From Dolomedes plantarius (Eukaryota; Arthropoda; Arachnida; Araneae; Dolomedidae): a stretch of 64,000 nt of DNA. The position numbers and the translations under genes are program-made. Shown in pieces: positions 1 through 11,850 of this stretch (position 1 is the stretch's first letter; every line of letters begins with the position of its first letter). Where the stretch lies: contig OU015490.1 of NCBI GenBank assembly GCA_907164885.2, positions 97,990,257-98,054,256 of the forward strand, in the 5' to 3' direction. Under the pieces are notes generated by a model. That model made no database searches. It was not told the origin of the DNA and saw nothing but the letters and a program-made list of their open reading frames with translations.

Positions 1-2440
1 TTGAGGTAACGTATGTACTAAAAGAACGAACTCACCATTAAAAAGCTGGGATGATTTTTTCTACACTCTCTATTTATACAACACAATTAGACTACATAAA
101 TACCGTACTCAACAGGCAACAGGGAATTATTATCGCGCATGTTAATACCGGTATTTATATTACGGAAACCCTATATTCAGCCACGCCACTTCTTCTACAT
201 ACGCCACACTAACCATTCTGTCTTCACTTTATCATCAGATCGCTAGAACGATAGCTAACTTCAAAATGCCTTCGGCAAGCTTGATGATGTCCGGCTGCTG
301 TACGGCAAAGCCATCTTCACTTCTTAAATTATTTTTTGTTCGCCTCTCACCTCCGTCCGACCTCACCTCGTGGCGTTTTCTCTCACCGTTGCGTGTGTAT
401 GCTACCCACGGGGATTCCCCTCTAGTAGAAAAGCGCCGCTCATTTGCATTCGCTTTTTTTCTATGCCAAACGGTGATTTATTTAAACCATAGGAGGGTTA
501 ATTTTGATTCAATACCCCACAAACAATTAATCTTATTTTTTACTACATTGAAAGCACTTAGAACTCAAAATAAGGATTTTTTGGCAGAAAAATGTCTGTT
601 TAAAAAAAAAAAATTAAAAAATACTAGCTTATTTCAAATTGCTCCATTTCATACTATATCATTTAACAACATTAAAGTTTTTTTATACTTTTTTTTTCCA
701 TTTATATAAAAACATAATTGTGCATTGAATTTATTTTTGTATGAATCAAGAGCAATATCAATATATATATATTATCTGCCTATTATTTTTTATGTTTTTG
801 GATATTTTTCCTTATTTCATGGTATACAAATTAAAAAAAATATATTCTACTTTGAAGGGTTATAAAAGTTTTAACCTTGTATCACTTCTGTATATTTTGT
901 GCATACCTAGTTGCCACTATTCAAGTTTCATCCTATGTATTTTCCTTCCATTCACTCCTACCTCTCTTTGTAAGACTTTTGAAAATGAGCCGCTATAAAA
1001 GCATAGCAATGATAAACCATACAACGAAGATTTAACCAGGAGGATGATATGAGAGTAGCCTTTTCAATTATTTCACCAAATGGGAAACAAATACTATTTG
1101 AGGTCCAGGACCACAGTTTCTCATTAATTCCTTATTTCGATTTTAGTTCGATAAATTAAATGAAATTTTTAATGTTTGAATTTGAAACTAATAATTTTGA
1201 AATCCTCCTATTAAACAATGGAAGACAAATATATATTACTTTTGGACTTGAAGTTTTAGTCACTCGAGATTCAGCAAAAAAAAGGTAAGAAGGTGAGCAA
1301 ATTATTTTTTATTGTTATTTCGCTGAGCAGATATATACCCCAAGTCTACAGTTCTTGGATTTTCTTAGATTTTTAACCCTCAAACGGTATAGTGGTTTGA
1401 GACGAAATAGATGATACGGGTCGGATCCCTTTTTTGATCAGATTTTTGGTAGAAATAAGTACACAATAAGCATTTTTGTTGTAAAATAACATTTGTTGAT
1501 AATATTTCAAATGAAATAACAACCTTTTTGTAGAAAAAGTGACCAACGAATTGTAATTTTGCTAAACTAAAGAAAATCTCTCAGGCGTTTACATAGAATG
1601 TTGGATATATAATTTTGACTAATATATAATTTTGTCTTGTAACTAGTATTTGAAGTTAGTGAAACCAAATTTGCAAGCCCAAAAATGTAAATAATAATAT
1701 ATGCTGACGTTTTCGGTCTTCAAAATCGAAATAAAACATTTAAAAATCTAAAATTGATCAGGAATAACGTTTTTCAACAAAGACACCTGTATTTATTTCA
1801 AACGTATAACTGCAAACGTTCCAACATCTGTTGCAAGACTGGCTGGTAGGGTTCCTTGTCAATTCAATGAGAGGGGAGAGTACGGGAGGGGGAAGACACA
1901 ACCTTGGTTTGGATCTGAACCCACAGTACCGTTTGAATGTTAAAATAATTCTTTTTGTTAGCAATTTCTTAGTTAAAAAATTGCTACTACCAAATAATTT
2001 TAATTGGGATCGAGATATTTTTATATTTAAAGAAAGTGGGTCGTAGTTGATAAAAGTTTGCTAACTACTGAACTATACCTCAATGTTCAACGGTGAAGGA
2101 AGTTTCGAATACCCTTTTGGAAAACTGAATGAAAATTCCGTCTTTAGTTATTTAAACTGCAATATTAGCACTACGTGATATCTGTTCCCTTCTCCGTTTC
2201 AAGAAATAAACAAGACACCCCCTTCTTTGAGATCCCAAGCACGCATAGAATGTCTGCGATCAAATAATGGATACCGCAATATAAATTAACGGTAACACCG
2301 TAACTAAAAAATTTGTTAAAAAATTAAAATATTTTTGAGCATTTTTGAACGAAGTTCTTTTACGCGACTTACAGTAGAGTAAACTGGCAGGAATCGTCAC
2401 GTAACGAAAAATCGTTATGCCCCTTTCATAAGAGCTTTTT
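1..2440. other. Unrecognised AT-rich DNA, no supported gene
   Basis: No transposon, RNA gene or convincing coding region was recognised. A less AT-rich patch lies at about 250-480 and a purine-rich run at about 1868-1895. The frame at 266-709 starts inside the GC-richer patch and then runs into low-complexity Phe/Leu/Lys sequence, so I treat it as chance. Confidence 0.5.
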
Positions 2441-2448
2441 CTCAAGGA

Positions 2449-2570
2449 CTCTGTGGCTGAATGGTTATCGCATCGGACTACGGCGTATCGGACTATCGCA
2501 CTACGGAGCGAGAGGTCCCTGGTTCAAATCTCCGCATAAGCGCTGGCCGTTTCTATTACCACTCATTCTT
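2449..2570 (+). repeat. tRNA-derived SINE-like repeat
   Basis: The segment has a box A-like motif TGGCTGAATGG at 2454 and a box B-like motif GGTTCAAATC at 2521, as in a pol III promoter. Between them a short stretch (TCGGACTA...) is repeated, which lengthens the anticodon arm. The ends do not form an acceptor stem, so this is a tRNA-derived repeat and not a functional tRNA. Confidence 0.55.
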
Positions 2571-2581
2571 GGAATAGCGCA

Positions 2582-2618
<37 letters not shown>

Positions 2619-2711
2619 TATTACATTATACAAATCGTTCAAATTTCTGGATATAGATGGCAGTGTAGAAGTGGAATGGTATAATTCCCCACGGTGTGTG
2701 GTCAATAACGG

Positions 2712-2745
<34 letters not shown>

Positions 2746-2756
2746 ATGTGTCTGTA
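2582..2756. repeat. Two (TA)n / (TG)n microsatellites
   Basis: A (TA)n tract at about 2582-2622 and a (TA)n(TG)n tract at about 2711-2756 flank about 90 bp of ordinary sequence. The minus-strand frame over this stretch is Ile-Tyr repeat translation and is not a gene. Confidence 0.9.
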
Positions 2757-2765
2757 TATACGTTT

Positions 2766-2835
2766 AGAGTTGAAAAAATAACATAAGGAACTTCGTTCCT
2801 GACGGGGTCCCCCGACCGCAATTTTTTTTTTAACA
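2766..2835 (-). repeat. Dispersed GC-hairpin repeat, copy 1
   Basis: Read on the minus strand this matches 54829-54900: an A-rich run, then a GC-rich hairpin (here interrupted, perfect in the other copy), then a second hairpin AGGAAC-GAA-GTTCCT, then TTCAACTCTAAACG. Family unknown. The GAA-looped hairpin resembles the short hairpins near Helitron 3' ends, but no CTAG terminus is visible here. Confidence 0.6.
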
Positions 2836-3329
2836 TTTCTTCTCCAGTCAGTGTTGTAAATGTGCACTAATAGTTATTCATCAGTCCCCAAACGAAGAAA
2901 ATGAACTGAGCTTATAGAGATTAATTCCTGTTTGTGGATCTCCACAAGTTCATCTCCTTTGCATTTACCATAGGCCAATAATCCCAGAAAATGTTTTTCA
3001 TACGTAGGATCCACTGACATTATACAAATCGTACCACTTACTTTCTAACATGCAATATGTGTGAGTACATAACCTAATTAATATTTTTACTATTTCATTT
3101 GAAAGGCTTTAATTATTTTCTAGGTTTTGCACATCTCATTGTGTGAAATAACGTTTTCGAGTTAATATCTAGTGGTGACATTTCTTTTTGTGCTTTTATA
3201 ATGTTTAAAAAATACGTAATACTCTGCGAAGCACAATGGACTTCCACATTACTGAAGGTCACTGTTAAAGGAGTAATGGGTGTAGGGGGCGTGGGAGGCA
3301 ACAGTTCGAGAGGATTTTCTAGTTGTCAG

Positions 3330-3842
3330 TAGACACCATATGTTGGCCCGGTGAACATCGTTGTTTCGTTATAGAGGCATATTTTAAAAACAACGATTCT
3401 GTAACCACAACACAGAGGGGGTTTTGGACGCGGTTCGCGCTCTAGTTAACTGATGCTGTTCTTGATAGAAAAACAATCCTGCGATAGGTTTCAAAAGTAA
3501 AAGGAGTGGTTGTGCTTAAACAAGGATACCAAGTGGTCGTCCTTGGAACAGTAGAACCTCTGAATATGTGCAACGAGACCGTGAGTCCCTATCCGTGAGG
3601 AAGTTGCCGCCATTCCCCCAGAAATGACCAACACTGGGAGGGAGAGCTTTAAAGAAAGACTTCGGCATTGTATCGGAAATAATGGATACCGACTGAGTGA
3701 TGCTATTTTCAACCCCTAGTGGAAAAAAACTAACTAGATTGTTAGTACTTTTCGAAAATATAACACTTTTTTTCTGTAAATTGTTTCGTTGTATTTTTTA
3801 TTAGTCTTTGAAACTTAAAGGTCTATTCTGCCGCACCCTGTA
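3330..3842 (+). pseudogene. Internally deleted mariner/Tc1 transposase relic
   Basis: Translation at about 3339-3590 gives a helix-turn-helix-like start (RCFVIEAYFKNNDSVTTTQ) followed by a RKTILR segment and a linker read as SGRPWNSRTSEYVQRDRES. It then passes directly into a transposase C-terminal tail at about 3590-3716 (VAAIPPEMTNTGRESF, ending LSDAIFN). The whole catalytic DDE/D core is missing, and stops and a frame change break the rest. The right end, TCTATTCTGCCGCACCCTGTA at about 3822-3842, looks like a terminal inverted repeat, and a similar end lies at about 43716-43737. No matching left end was located. It is non-autonomous at best. Family assignment is from recall of the typical N- and C-terminal motifs. 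Confidence 0.6.
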
Positions 3843-4587
3843 AAAGCATCTCCACTCCATCCTGTCATAGGGGGGGACTCTAATTGTACCCTATTAATAA
3901 GGACAAAAACATGAGAAATAACCCAGAAAGGAATATTACAAGATGAAAAGTTTTATCTATATATATAAAACAGTTCCGTAACTGACTCATTCATTCACTG
4001 ACTGACTGACTGACTGACATACAACGCACAGACCAAACCGCTGGACCTAAAGAGCTGAAAATTTGCATGGGGATTCTTCTTATAGTGTAGGGGTGCACTA
4101 AGAAAGATTTTTGAAAAATTCTTCTTAGATTTTTTTAAATTAAATTTTTAACCTGTTTTTTTTACTTTTTTTAAGTTTGCATTTAAAATAATAATTTGAG
4201 GGTTATAAAATTTATATCGCGAGAAAGACCATAAGAATTCCTTTAAGATGGAAACTTTTTCGAATCTTTACCTCCGTTTTCTGATTTTTGGTGAATTTTT
4301 AAACATTAATTTTTAGAATTTAATTTATTAAATGCCGATCACGTGATTTCTTTTTCTGGTACTTCAAATAAATTTATCGTCACGTGCATAACAACTAAAT
4401 AGACAAAAAAATATTTTTTTTCTTGCTAATGCGGCAGACGATTGGGCATTATTTTGTCTATAAAAATATCCCTTACGATTTTTTAATAAATATATGCATT
4501 TTTTTCTACATCAATTGTCGTCGCATTTATTATAAATATATATATTTATTTTTTTGCATTAATTGCATACATTGACCGTTGTATTTA

Positions 4588-5998
4588 CACTGCTGGCCAC
4601 CCAAATTGCAACACCAAGAAAGACAAGAGATATCACAACAAAATTTATTTTGTAGATATCATGTTGACCAAGTATCAAATGATTAAATTTATAGACTTCT
4701 GTGAAGTGTGGTTCCTGCCAAAATCAGTAGCCAGAATAGCCGCCATTGTTGGAGATCATCGCTGCCACACGCCTCAGCATTGATTCAAAGAGACTTTGGA
4801 TGAGTTCTTGGGGGTACAGCAGACCAAGCAGCTTCCCCACGTTGCCAAAGTTGATCTGCTATGGCAGCTGGGGATGGAATCTGGGTCAATCGTAGAGCAA
4901 CCATGGACCACATGTTTTCTATCGGTGAAAGATCCGGAGAGCGAGGCAGCCAGGGAAGCAATTCAATCTGGCGATTGATGAAGAACCATTGGACAATGCG
5001 TGCCACGTGTGGTCGCGCATTATCCTGTAGAAATATGGCTGTGGGCAAGCCCTGAAGGTAAGGAAGGACAACTGGCTCCAACACCTCGGAGATGTAGCGC
5101 TGGCTGTTTAAAGTACCGGCAATGCGTACTAGAGGTGTGCGAGAGTGATATCCAATACCGCCCCATACCATAATGCCCGGTGCAGGACCAGTGTGGCGGT
5201 GCATAACGCAGCTGTTCAGCATCCTCTCTTCACGGTGTCTCCAGAATCGAATGCGACCATCGTGGTGTTGCAGACAGAAGCGTGACTCGTCAGTAAAGCC
5301 AATTTCATTCCATTCTGCCGTCCACATCCTTCTGTCATCGCACCATTGTCGGCGGAGACGTCTGTGGTTCTGCGTCAATGGTAGAAAAAGCAATGGACGT
5401 CTTGCGGACAGACCACTCTGCTGTAAACGGCATCGAATGGTACGCGCAGACACTGGATGATGCGTTACAGACTGCATGTGCTGTGCTATGGTTCGTGATC
5501 TGACTGAGCGATCCGTCACTGCCATGCGCACAATTTGCCTGTCATCACGTGAAGTGGTGCGCTGAGGTGGATGCGATCGAACACGCCGGTCCGTCGTACC
5601 CTCCTGCATCCAACGATCACATATCCGCATTACAGTTGTTTGGTTTCGTCCAACACGACTACCGATTTCCCTGAAAGATAATCCACAATCTCGGTAGGCC
5701 TCTATCCTTCCTCTGTCGAACTCGGATACTTGATCAAAAGATCATCGCTGTTTTCGACGAGGCCTAATTGATCGTTTTTTGGAAAAAACCACAAGAAAAA
5801 CACAATTGCCGAACTTGAAATCGTCGAAATCTCCAAGCCTTAAATAGCGCTTTGAAGTGGCGCCACAGGCGCGCGTGATGTGCGTCTGCGCTGAAATTCT
5901 AATCATTTGCATATCTCACCTCCGCTAATGCATGTTGTAAATTTCATGTTATTTGCATGTTTCCTTCAGGGTGTTGCATTTACAGTGGCCAGCAGTCT
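4588..5998 (-). mobile_element. Complete Tc1-like element, 1411 bp
   Basis: The ends are CACTGCTGGCCAC (4588) and GTGGCCAGCAGTC (to 5998), flanked by TA at 4586-4587 and 5999-6000. A second copy at 34998-36405 in the opposite orientation has the same ends and a closely similar interior. The element lies in Helitron copy A; copy C (41431-43022) keeps the target as a single TA, which confirms the TA duplication. Confidence 0.93.
4724..5765 (-). pseudogene. Tc1-like (DD34E) transposase, disrupted
   Basis: DDE transposase of the IS630/Tc1/mariner superfamily, which cuts and re-inserts its own element. N-terminal helix-turn-helix segments precede a readable triad: FTDESRF (D), FLQDNARPH (D) and SPIENMW (E). 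Three defects are visible. The position of the first codon reads AGG where the other copy has ATG. Codon 8 is TGA (5742-5744). An extra C in the C-run near 4811 shifts the frame so the protein ends early (open to 4785) instead of at the family stop (4724-4726). Flanking TIRs are intact, so it might still be moved by an active relative. Gene identity is certain; inactivity is inferred. Confidence 0.92.
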
Positions 5999-6040
5999 AA
6001 TTTGAATGTATTCCGTAGCGAAGCGCGGGTTTTCAGCTAG

Positions 6041-6904
6041 TATGGTATATAATAATATTTCCTTGCCTAATTATTTAGGAAGCACACATTTTCTTTTTCA
6101 TTTAGACAAATGAATGGAAAAAAAAAATAATTTCGGTTTCTAGTATAAATAGATTTAACGAGTATTTACTGGCTGACTCAGTTTAAGTCGAATCAATTAG
6201 AATAGTGTAAATTGCAAATGAGGTGAAAATTAATTGAAATTAACCTATGCAACTTAATAAAACGACGTTTGGTTAAATTCATTTATTTACAGGCGACCAC
6301 CATCCGCAAGTTTAATCCCCTTGAATCAAACCTGTGACGTCTTGGTAATTTCGATATAATAAATTTTCCATTAATTACTGATATCAGACGCTGTTTCTGA
6401 CGCTTCAAAATGAATCAGTTTTTGTACTTTTTAAATCTCTGAGTATTTCTTTCATTTCACGTCGAATGAATTAAAAAGAAAACATTTTCTGAGTTCAAGT
6501 TCATCGTGATGAGTTTTTGCTGAAGTCAAGTTAGAAACAGTGGACAAATTAATGAACTTAATTAATTAGTTTAAAGCATTCGTTTAGTAGCTACGCTCTG
6601 AGTTCCTGACTCATTTATTTATAATTGAGTCTTTGTGTACAAATTAATTAAATGGATTAAAAGAATGTCGACCTCTTATTTTTTAAGATTTGTAGCTCAG
6701 TTGTGTAACTGCAGTTAGGAACAATCTTTTTAACACCTTTTTCATACAAAGCACAAATGTTACAAATTTCTCTTGCACAGTTTCTTTACAAAAGGATATA
6801 TTGAAACAGAAATATATAAATACATATTTACTGCGTTACATTTCTTGAGAAGTTACTTAACTATTTAAGGCATTTTTATTTTCCCACCTCATATATCTAA
6901 AATT
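6041..6904. other. AT-rich DNA, nothing recognised
   Basis: No coding, repeat-end or RNA signal was recognised between the Helitron and the mariner relic. Confidence 0.5.
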
Positions 6905-6914
6905 ATAAGGTTGG

Positions 6915-7530
6915 ATCAAATGAAAACGGAAGAAGAGACACATAATAAAATGACAGAGTTTATTTCAAACATAATCTCCAAAGCTGCGCAAGAACTTGTC
7001 CTACGGCTTCACCAAGCGGTGAATAACCTTCTCATAGAAGTCCTTAGGCTGATAAAAGAATCAGTTTCGAACATTCTCTATGACTTCGATGTCCGAGTAA
7101 AAACGATGACCCTTCAACGCCTTTTTCAGTGGACCAAAGATGTGAAAGTCACATGGCGATAGATCCGGGATATACGGTGGGTCTTGCAACATTGGAACCA
7201 AAAACTTCGCGTCCTGTGTAACAGCAGCCATATGTGGCGGCATGCAGTCATGCAGCAAAAAACATTCCAGAGGACAACAGGCAAGACTGTTTGGCCTTGA
7301 CTGCTGCTCGCAAACAGTGCAGGGTATTACAGTACTAATGAGCGTTCATCGTTTGACCACGGCGATGGGGAGCTCGGATGTTTCCACTTTTGTCTTTCCG
7401 TTTGTGTGTGTCTGTGTCGTTAGAAGTGAGGGCATCCGAGATTCATCACCTGGCACAATTCTGTTCAGGAAATTGTCCTTAGCACGATATTTGAGAAGAT
7501 GCTGTAAAGACAGTGTTAGTGGACGACACT
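6915..7530 (-). pseudogene. Degenerate mariner transposase (DD34D type)
   Basis: Minus-strand reading gives mariner motifs in order: LQHLLKYRAKDNFLNRIV followed by PGDES (first Asp, about 7440-7500), a HDCMPPHMAAV block where HDNARPH is usual (second Asp, about 7230-7250), and IPDLSPCDFHIFGPLKKALK (third Asp). The C-terminal part reads FFYQPKDFYEKVIHRL with stops where Trp codons are expected. Several frameshifts lie between blocks. It is clearly inactive. The terminal repeats were not located. Confidence 0.8.
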
Positions 7531-7838
7531 GTTGCTGACCGCCAGTGCATACCCCGTGCTTCTGCGCGACTACCTAGGGGGGTAGGACTACCTATTCTAC
7601 ATCAGGGGCTGTCTTCCTTACCTCCTGCTCTACCTCTACACAAATTAGCACCACACTCATATGAAAATGAACCAAACTATAACAATTGTTTTCCGTTTTC
7701 AGTTGATGCGCCCTTATATATTACTTCCGTTAACTGTAATAGTACTTAAAAATTATTTATTTGAGACAAATGGTTTGTTATCATTATACAATTGTCATCG
7801 ACACTGATTTTGGTGTAGTTTATAATTTTGGGGCAGTG

Positions 7839-7943
7839 TTTTCTTGAATCCAAGATTTCTTTTCTTTCTTGAATAAGAGACATTTTCTTGAATCCGAGAC
7901 ATCTTTTCTTTCTTGAATAAGAGACATTTTCTTGAATCCGATG
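7839..7943. repeat. 44-bp tandem repeat, about 2.3 copies
   Basis: The unit beginning TTTCTTGAATCC and containing CTTTCTTGAATAAGAGACAT occurs at 7841 and 7885, with a partial third copy at 7929. The minus-strand frame here (7795-7980) is repeat translation. Confidence 0.8.
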
Positions 7944-8826
7944 GATTGAAGAAAAGCTTAATAATAAGAAAAAAAATCATGTAAAAAGGATTGAAGAGAT
8001 CTACGTACTTAATAAATAGATCACAACGGCAGCAAGATTTTCAACTAACAAAAGGCGACCAAGCCGATGACGTGAAACTCTCTGACTTCATTAGAAAATG
8101 CGCTGGATAATCTGAGACTCATACCGCAGAGATCAAATAAAAATGTAATTTAGAAAACGAGTTTATACTTGAGCATTTATGGCGTATACTTGAGCATTCA
8201 TCCATCCATACATACATAATGTTACGTGTTAAGGGCCAATTTGGCGTGTTATGGCCAGCGCGCATTGTTCAGGAGTTCTCGTGAATTAAAAACCATGATT
8301 TAAGCACGCTCAAGCGTCTACCATGGAGGAAGTAATAAATGCAGATTTCGATTAATTGTTGGAAAATGGTTTAGTTGTGCGGTGTGGCATCACGGGTTTT
8401 GTTTTGCGAGTTAAATAGGTTTTTAGAATAGCAATTCAGTTCAAGCTTTATCCTTGAAGAGAAAAGTGATTGCGTTTTTGTAGGTATTTTAGCGACCCAG
8501 GATTTGACGGGGAATCTTAGTGGAGTTTTCGTTGGTCCTTGCTGTTTTAAGGTTATATGCTATTGCTTAATAAGTCTTATATTGAATTTATATAAGAAAA
8601 CTTTAAATCCCATATTGTCAAGAAAACTACCTAGGAGCTTGAAATTGTGGACTTTCACCTAAGATTATCAGTCAACTGATGTATTTTGTTAAAAAAAGAT
8701 TGTAAGTTAGTTTTGCTGTGTATAAAAATCTCTGTTTTCCAATTGTAATAACTGGCGTATTTATTTCATTTCTTGAATTCACTTGTAAAAACTAACTTTC
8801 CGTATCACGAATTTGGTACAGTATAA
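7944..8826. other. AT-rich DNA, nothing recognised
   Basis: A short direct repeat (ACTTGAGCATT, about 8168 and 8190) is present. A TGTTACGTG start at about 8220 resembles an LTR start, but no second copy or clear CA end supports it. Confidence 0.4.
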
Positions 8827-8827
8827 C

Positions 8828-9065
8828 AGGATGGTTATAAAATAACGTGAGGTGTTCAGAGCCCTTTTGCTAGTAAAGTAATGGACGAAACATAACCAAT
8901 TTTGATGGGCGTACATAGTGGACCATGGGATTTCGATTTCTAAAAAAAAAATTAGTACAAAAAGTCGCCCCCAGGGTCAATGTTGGCGATGTTTACCTAA
9001 TAAAATGCATTAATTTGCCTAAACGCGTTCCGTGTTGCAATTATGAGTATAAAAGGAAAGGCTGG
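8828..9065 (-). mobile_element. 3' end of a mariner element related to 55160-56650
   Basis: GGATGGTTATAAAATAACG followed by AAAAAGTCGC and TTGGCGATGT parallels the left end at 55160-55330 (GGGTGGCCATAATTAAACTG, AAAAGTCACC, TTTGGCGATGTG). It therefore looks like the transposase-distal end of a minus-oriented element, cut off where the LINE fragment begins. Confidence 0.5.
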
Positions 9066-9079
9066 AGAAATTATCATCA

Positions 9080-9562
9080 TTCCCTGATCAAACACTGTTA
9101 AATACCTAGGGTTAACCTTTGATAAAAAAGTCACTTGGAAACAACATATCAATAATAATCGTAATAAATTCCCTAATGCTAAAAGACAACTTTATCCCTT
9201 AATTGTCCGAAATAGTATAAGGAACTTTGGTAACAAAATTCTCATTTATAAATCTTTCTTAAGACCCATACTTACGTATGCTGGACCAGTTTGGTCGTAT
9301 GCAGCGGATTCCAACATTAAAATTCAGGCTGTTGCTCAAAACATGACTATTCGGCAAATCACTAACTCCCCGCGGTATTTTCGTATTATTGACATTTATA
9401 GGGAGATTTAATCTCCCCACTATTCAAAATTATCTTCAAAATCTTGCTATAAACTTCTATAAATATTTACCAAATGATCTTATTAAAAATCTTGCCGATT
9501 ACAATCCTGCTGACCCAACTAACAAGAAACGGCCATGTGCCATTCTTGCTCGTAAATTTTAA
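9080..9562 (+). pseudogene. Jockey-type LINE reverse transcriptase, 3' end
   Basis: Translation reads VKYLGLTFDKKVTWKQHI, YKSFLRPILTYAGPVW and a C-terminus ending ILARKF then TAA at 9560-9562. These are the thumb and C-terminal motifs of non-LTR (Jockey-like) reverse transcriptases. A frameshift lies near 9405. The start overlaps in sequence with the end of the LINE fragment at 20978-21530, so both come from one family. This copy is 5'-truncated, as LINE copies usually are. Confidence 0.85.
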
Positions 9563-9789
9563 TTGTTTGTCCTGTTCTTTGTTCGCCCAGTCTCTTTTTT
9601 CCCCCATGTTTTAGCTTTACTTGTAGTATCGAAGCTTTTTGTTTTCCCCACTTTCTATTTTCATTCCTACTTTCGTTTTTTATTGATCACTGAAGTTTTA
9701 TGCATTGCTATATCATCCTACAGTGCAGGGCCCGGCCCATGTACTGCAGTTACTATTCCTGAAGCTCCTAAAGCTTCTCATCATTCTGA

Positions 9790-10230
9790 GGCCAACTGCC
9801 TTTCGATGACTCTTACCTTACGGTACCGTGCTGTGTTAGTCAAGCTGTATAATCAGCGGAATGAGAATGCCAATGCTGCCCTTCGTGAATTTCGACAGTT
9901 AAAGAAATTGCGAAAAGGACAGATGAGCATAAAAAACTTACGGAACAGGATTCAACGAATTGAAACTACAGGGACTGTAGAACAGCAACCAGACCGGGGA
10001 AGCAAAACGGTTAGCCAACTACAAGTTGAAGAAGTTGCATTTGCTATTGTCGAATAGGGGATGGCGAATGTTCAAGGTATCGGCAGTGCTCGGGCAGCAT
10101 CCCGGCACACGTAGATCCCATACTGAATGGTGCGAAAGATCCTGCATCAGATGTTGAAGTTTTACCCGTATAAAATCTCTTGGTTGAAGAATTGCTCCCT
10201 GGCGATGCGGCCACCCGATAATAATCATTT
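9790..10230 (+). pseudogene. Mariner transposase N-terminal fragment
   Basis: The frame ending at 10057 contains RAVLVKLYNQRNENANAALR followed by EFRQLKKLRKGQMSI, matching the N-terminal DNA-binding region of the transposase at 55380-56497 (FLVKFFYLNQCNASAALRAF). After a stop, VRKILHQMLKFYPYKIS at about 10126-10175 matches VWKILRKIISFYPYKIS in that copy. The catalytic domain is absent. The part of the frame before about 9790 is probably LINE 3' UTR. Confidence 0.75.
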
Positions 10231-10290
10231 GTTGTTAATAAAATTGATGTGTCCTGTGTCGTTTGGCATTTAATCATTCAGTATTCCCAC

Positions 10291-10480
10291 TGTTATGATG
10301 GTTTACTGTGATCGCCAGAGTGCGCTCTTTTATGAGATCTCGTTGTTGTCATGGTTACGTGTTTTATGAGTTAGTTATTGGAACAATACTTGTAATAAAA
10401 TGTGGTTGTCGCTTACTGAGCTCTCGTAACTTCTTTTCTGTGGAGTTTTTATTTAAATCTAGTGATGGTCATCGTGAACA
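10291..10480 (+). repeat. Probable 5' LTR of the BEL/Pao element
   Basis: The sequence begins TGTTATGATGG and ends ATCGTGAACA (TG...CA), about 190 bp, just upstream of the gag-like frame. A primer-binding-like TGG follows at 10484. No 3' LTR copy is present in the window, so the ends are inferred from termini and context only. Confidence 0.5.
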
Positions 10481-10483
10481 TTT

Positions 10484-10501
10484 TGGTGTCAAGAATGTGG
10501 A
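10484..10501 (+). promoter_or_regulatory. Candidate primer-binding site
   Basis: TGGTGTCAAGAATGTGG lies three bases after the proposed LTR end. TGG at this position is expected where the CCA end of a primer tRNA pairs. The tRNA was not identified. Confidence 0.35.
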
Positions 10502-10668
10502 GTATTTGGAGCTTAATATTTTGAGTTACGAGTGAGTTTGAAGGTAGGCTACGTGTGAGATAAAGGGTGAGTTTCTTTAAGTTGGTGAGTTGTAAATTTT
10601 TTGATATTGAGTTTTTTATTTTTTACTGTTGGTGCTAAAATTAGTTTTTTGAGACTTGTTGTGTTAAA

Positions 10669-11850
10669 ATGGATATCAAATCGTTAAAAAAGGATGAGTT
10701 GAAACTAGTAGCGGAGGAATTAGGTTTAGATGTTCCAATTGGCGCCAAAGTAATTACTTTGAAAAATCTAATAGAGAATTCTGAGATTTTTAAATGTGAT
10801 GCTGAGTTCGTGAAAAATGTGATAGCAAATATATTGGAGGAGAAGAAAGAACTTAAATTAGATAGCGAAATCAAATTGCAGTTGGAGACAATAAAACTCT
10901 CACAATTAGAAAAGCAATTAGAGTTAGCTAACCTTAGAAAGGAACTACCACAAGGTCAAAATTTTGAGTCAGATTCTTCAAACCGGAGTACAGAACGTTT
11001 AATCAAAAGTGTAAAAACTTTAACAATTCCAGTGCCTACTAAAGTAGAGTCATTCAACCTATTTTTTCAATCAATTAAAGAAGCTTTTAGAACAAAAAAT
11101 GTACCGGAAGATTTAAAACAGAAATTCTATTAAATATTTTCGGGGAAAGGGTTACAAATTTAATGATATATGTAAAGGAAGAAGATGTTAATAATTATGA
11201 TAAACTTAAAGTCTTAATTTTAAAAGAATTCCAACCTACTCGCCAAGAGTGCTTTAATTGTTTTTGTGATGCGCAAAAAGAGCCAAAAGAAAATTTTGTA
11301 CAATATGTGTCAAGGTTAAGTGTTAATTTTGAATATTATTGCCAATTGCATGAAGTGAAAGATTTTAATTCACTGTGTGAGCTCGTGGTTTCTGATAAGC
11401 TTTTTCTGAAATAGACCATGAATTAAAGACCCATTTGCAGTTAAACAAGGTGAAAAGTTTTTTAGACCCCAAAAATTGGGCCGCGAATGCGATATTTATT
11501 TGTCATCAAAGGGTAAACAAAAACCAGAATCTTTTTTCGCCAAATCATTATTTTCAGGTGCTGAAAATAAAAGAGGGGAAACAAATTATATGAACAAATA
11601 TCATAACAATAGTTCTAGAATTTTTTCAAATGTGTATGTATCTGGGGTGAAAATCTCAAAGTGTATTATATGTGAATCAAATGAAACTCATAAGTTATTT
11701 GCTTGCCCCAGTTTTAAAATGTTATCTCTTTAAGAGCGCGTAGAAATTGTAAAAAATACTAACTTATGTTATAAATGTTTCTCTCTTGATTGTAGTGCAA
11801 AAAAATGTAGGGCAAATTTTTTTTTTTGTGGGAAACCGCATAATTAAATG
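10669..11850 (+). pseudogene. BEL/Pao gag, frameshifted
   Basis: Starts MDIKSLKKDELKLVAEELGL and continues into a Lys/Glu-rich helical region (to 11133). A one-base frameshift near 11130 moves the reading to NIFGERVTNLMIYVKEED and a capsid-like block with FQPTRQECF (to 11414). A further piece (11476-11733) ends in a zinc knuckle, CIICESNETHKLFAC (C-x2-C-x5-H-x4-C). A stop at 11733 is followed in frame by a second degenerate knuckle starting LCYKC. The order and double knuckle are typical of BEL/Pao Gag, which packages element RNA. At least three breaks make it non-functional. Confidence 0.78.

Larger units (their letters stand above)
3956..6040 (+). mobile_element. Non-autonomous Helitron, copy A, with nested Tc1
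   Basis: The element starts TCTATATATATAAA after an A (3955) and ends in CTAG (6037-6040) before a T (6041), which are the classic Helitron termini and A|T target. A GC-rich, imperfectly paired stretch (CCGTAGCGAAGCGCGG) precedes the 3' CTAG. It encodes no Rep/helicase. Outside the nested 4588-5998 Tc1 the sequence aligns with a second copy at 41431-43022, including the stretch around GCTGGACCTAAAG and the 3' end. The second copy shows the uninterrupted Tc1 target. Confidence 0.85.

Noticed and set aside
266..709. 147-codon frame
   Set aside because: It has no motif or codon-use signal, and half of it is low-complexity AT-rich sequence.
4796..5460. Plus-strand frames over the Tc1
   Set aside because: They are antisense shadows of the minus-strand transposase; the same applies to the minus frame at 35821-36120.
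8220..8830. Possible LTR followed by a TTTGGTACAG primer site
   Set aside because: There is no second copy, the 3' end does not read CA, and no gag follows; mariner sequence does.
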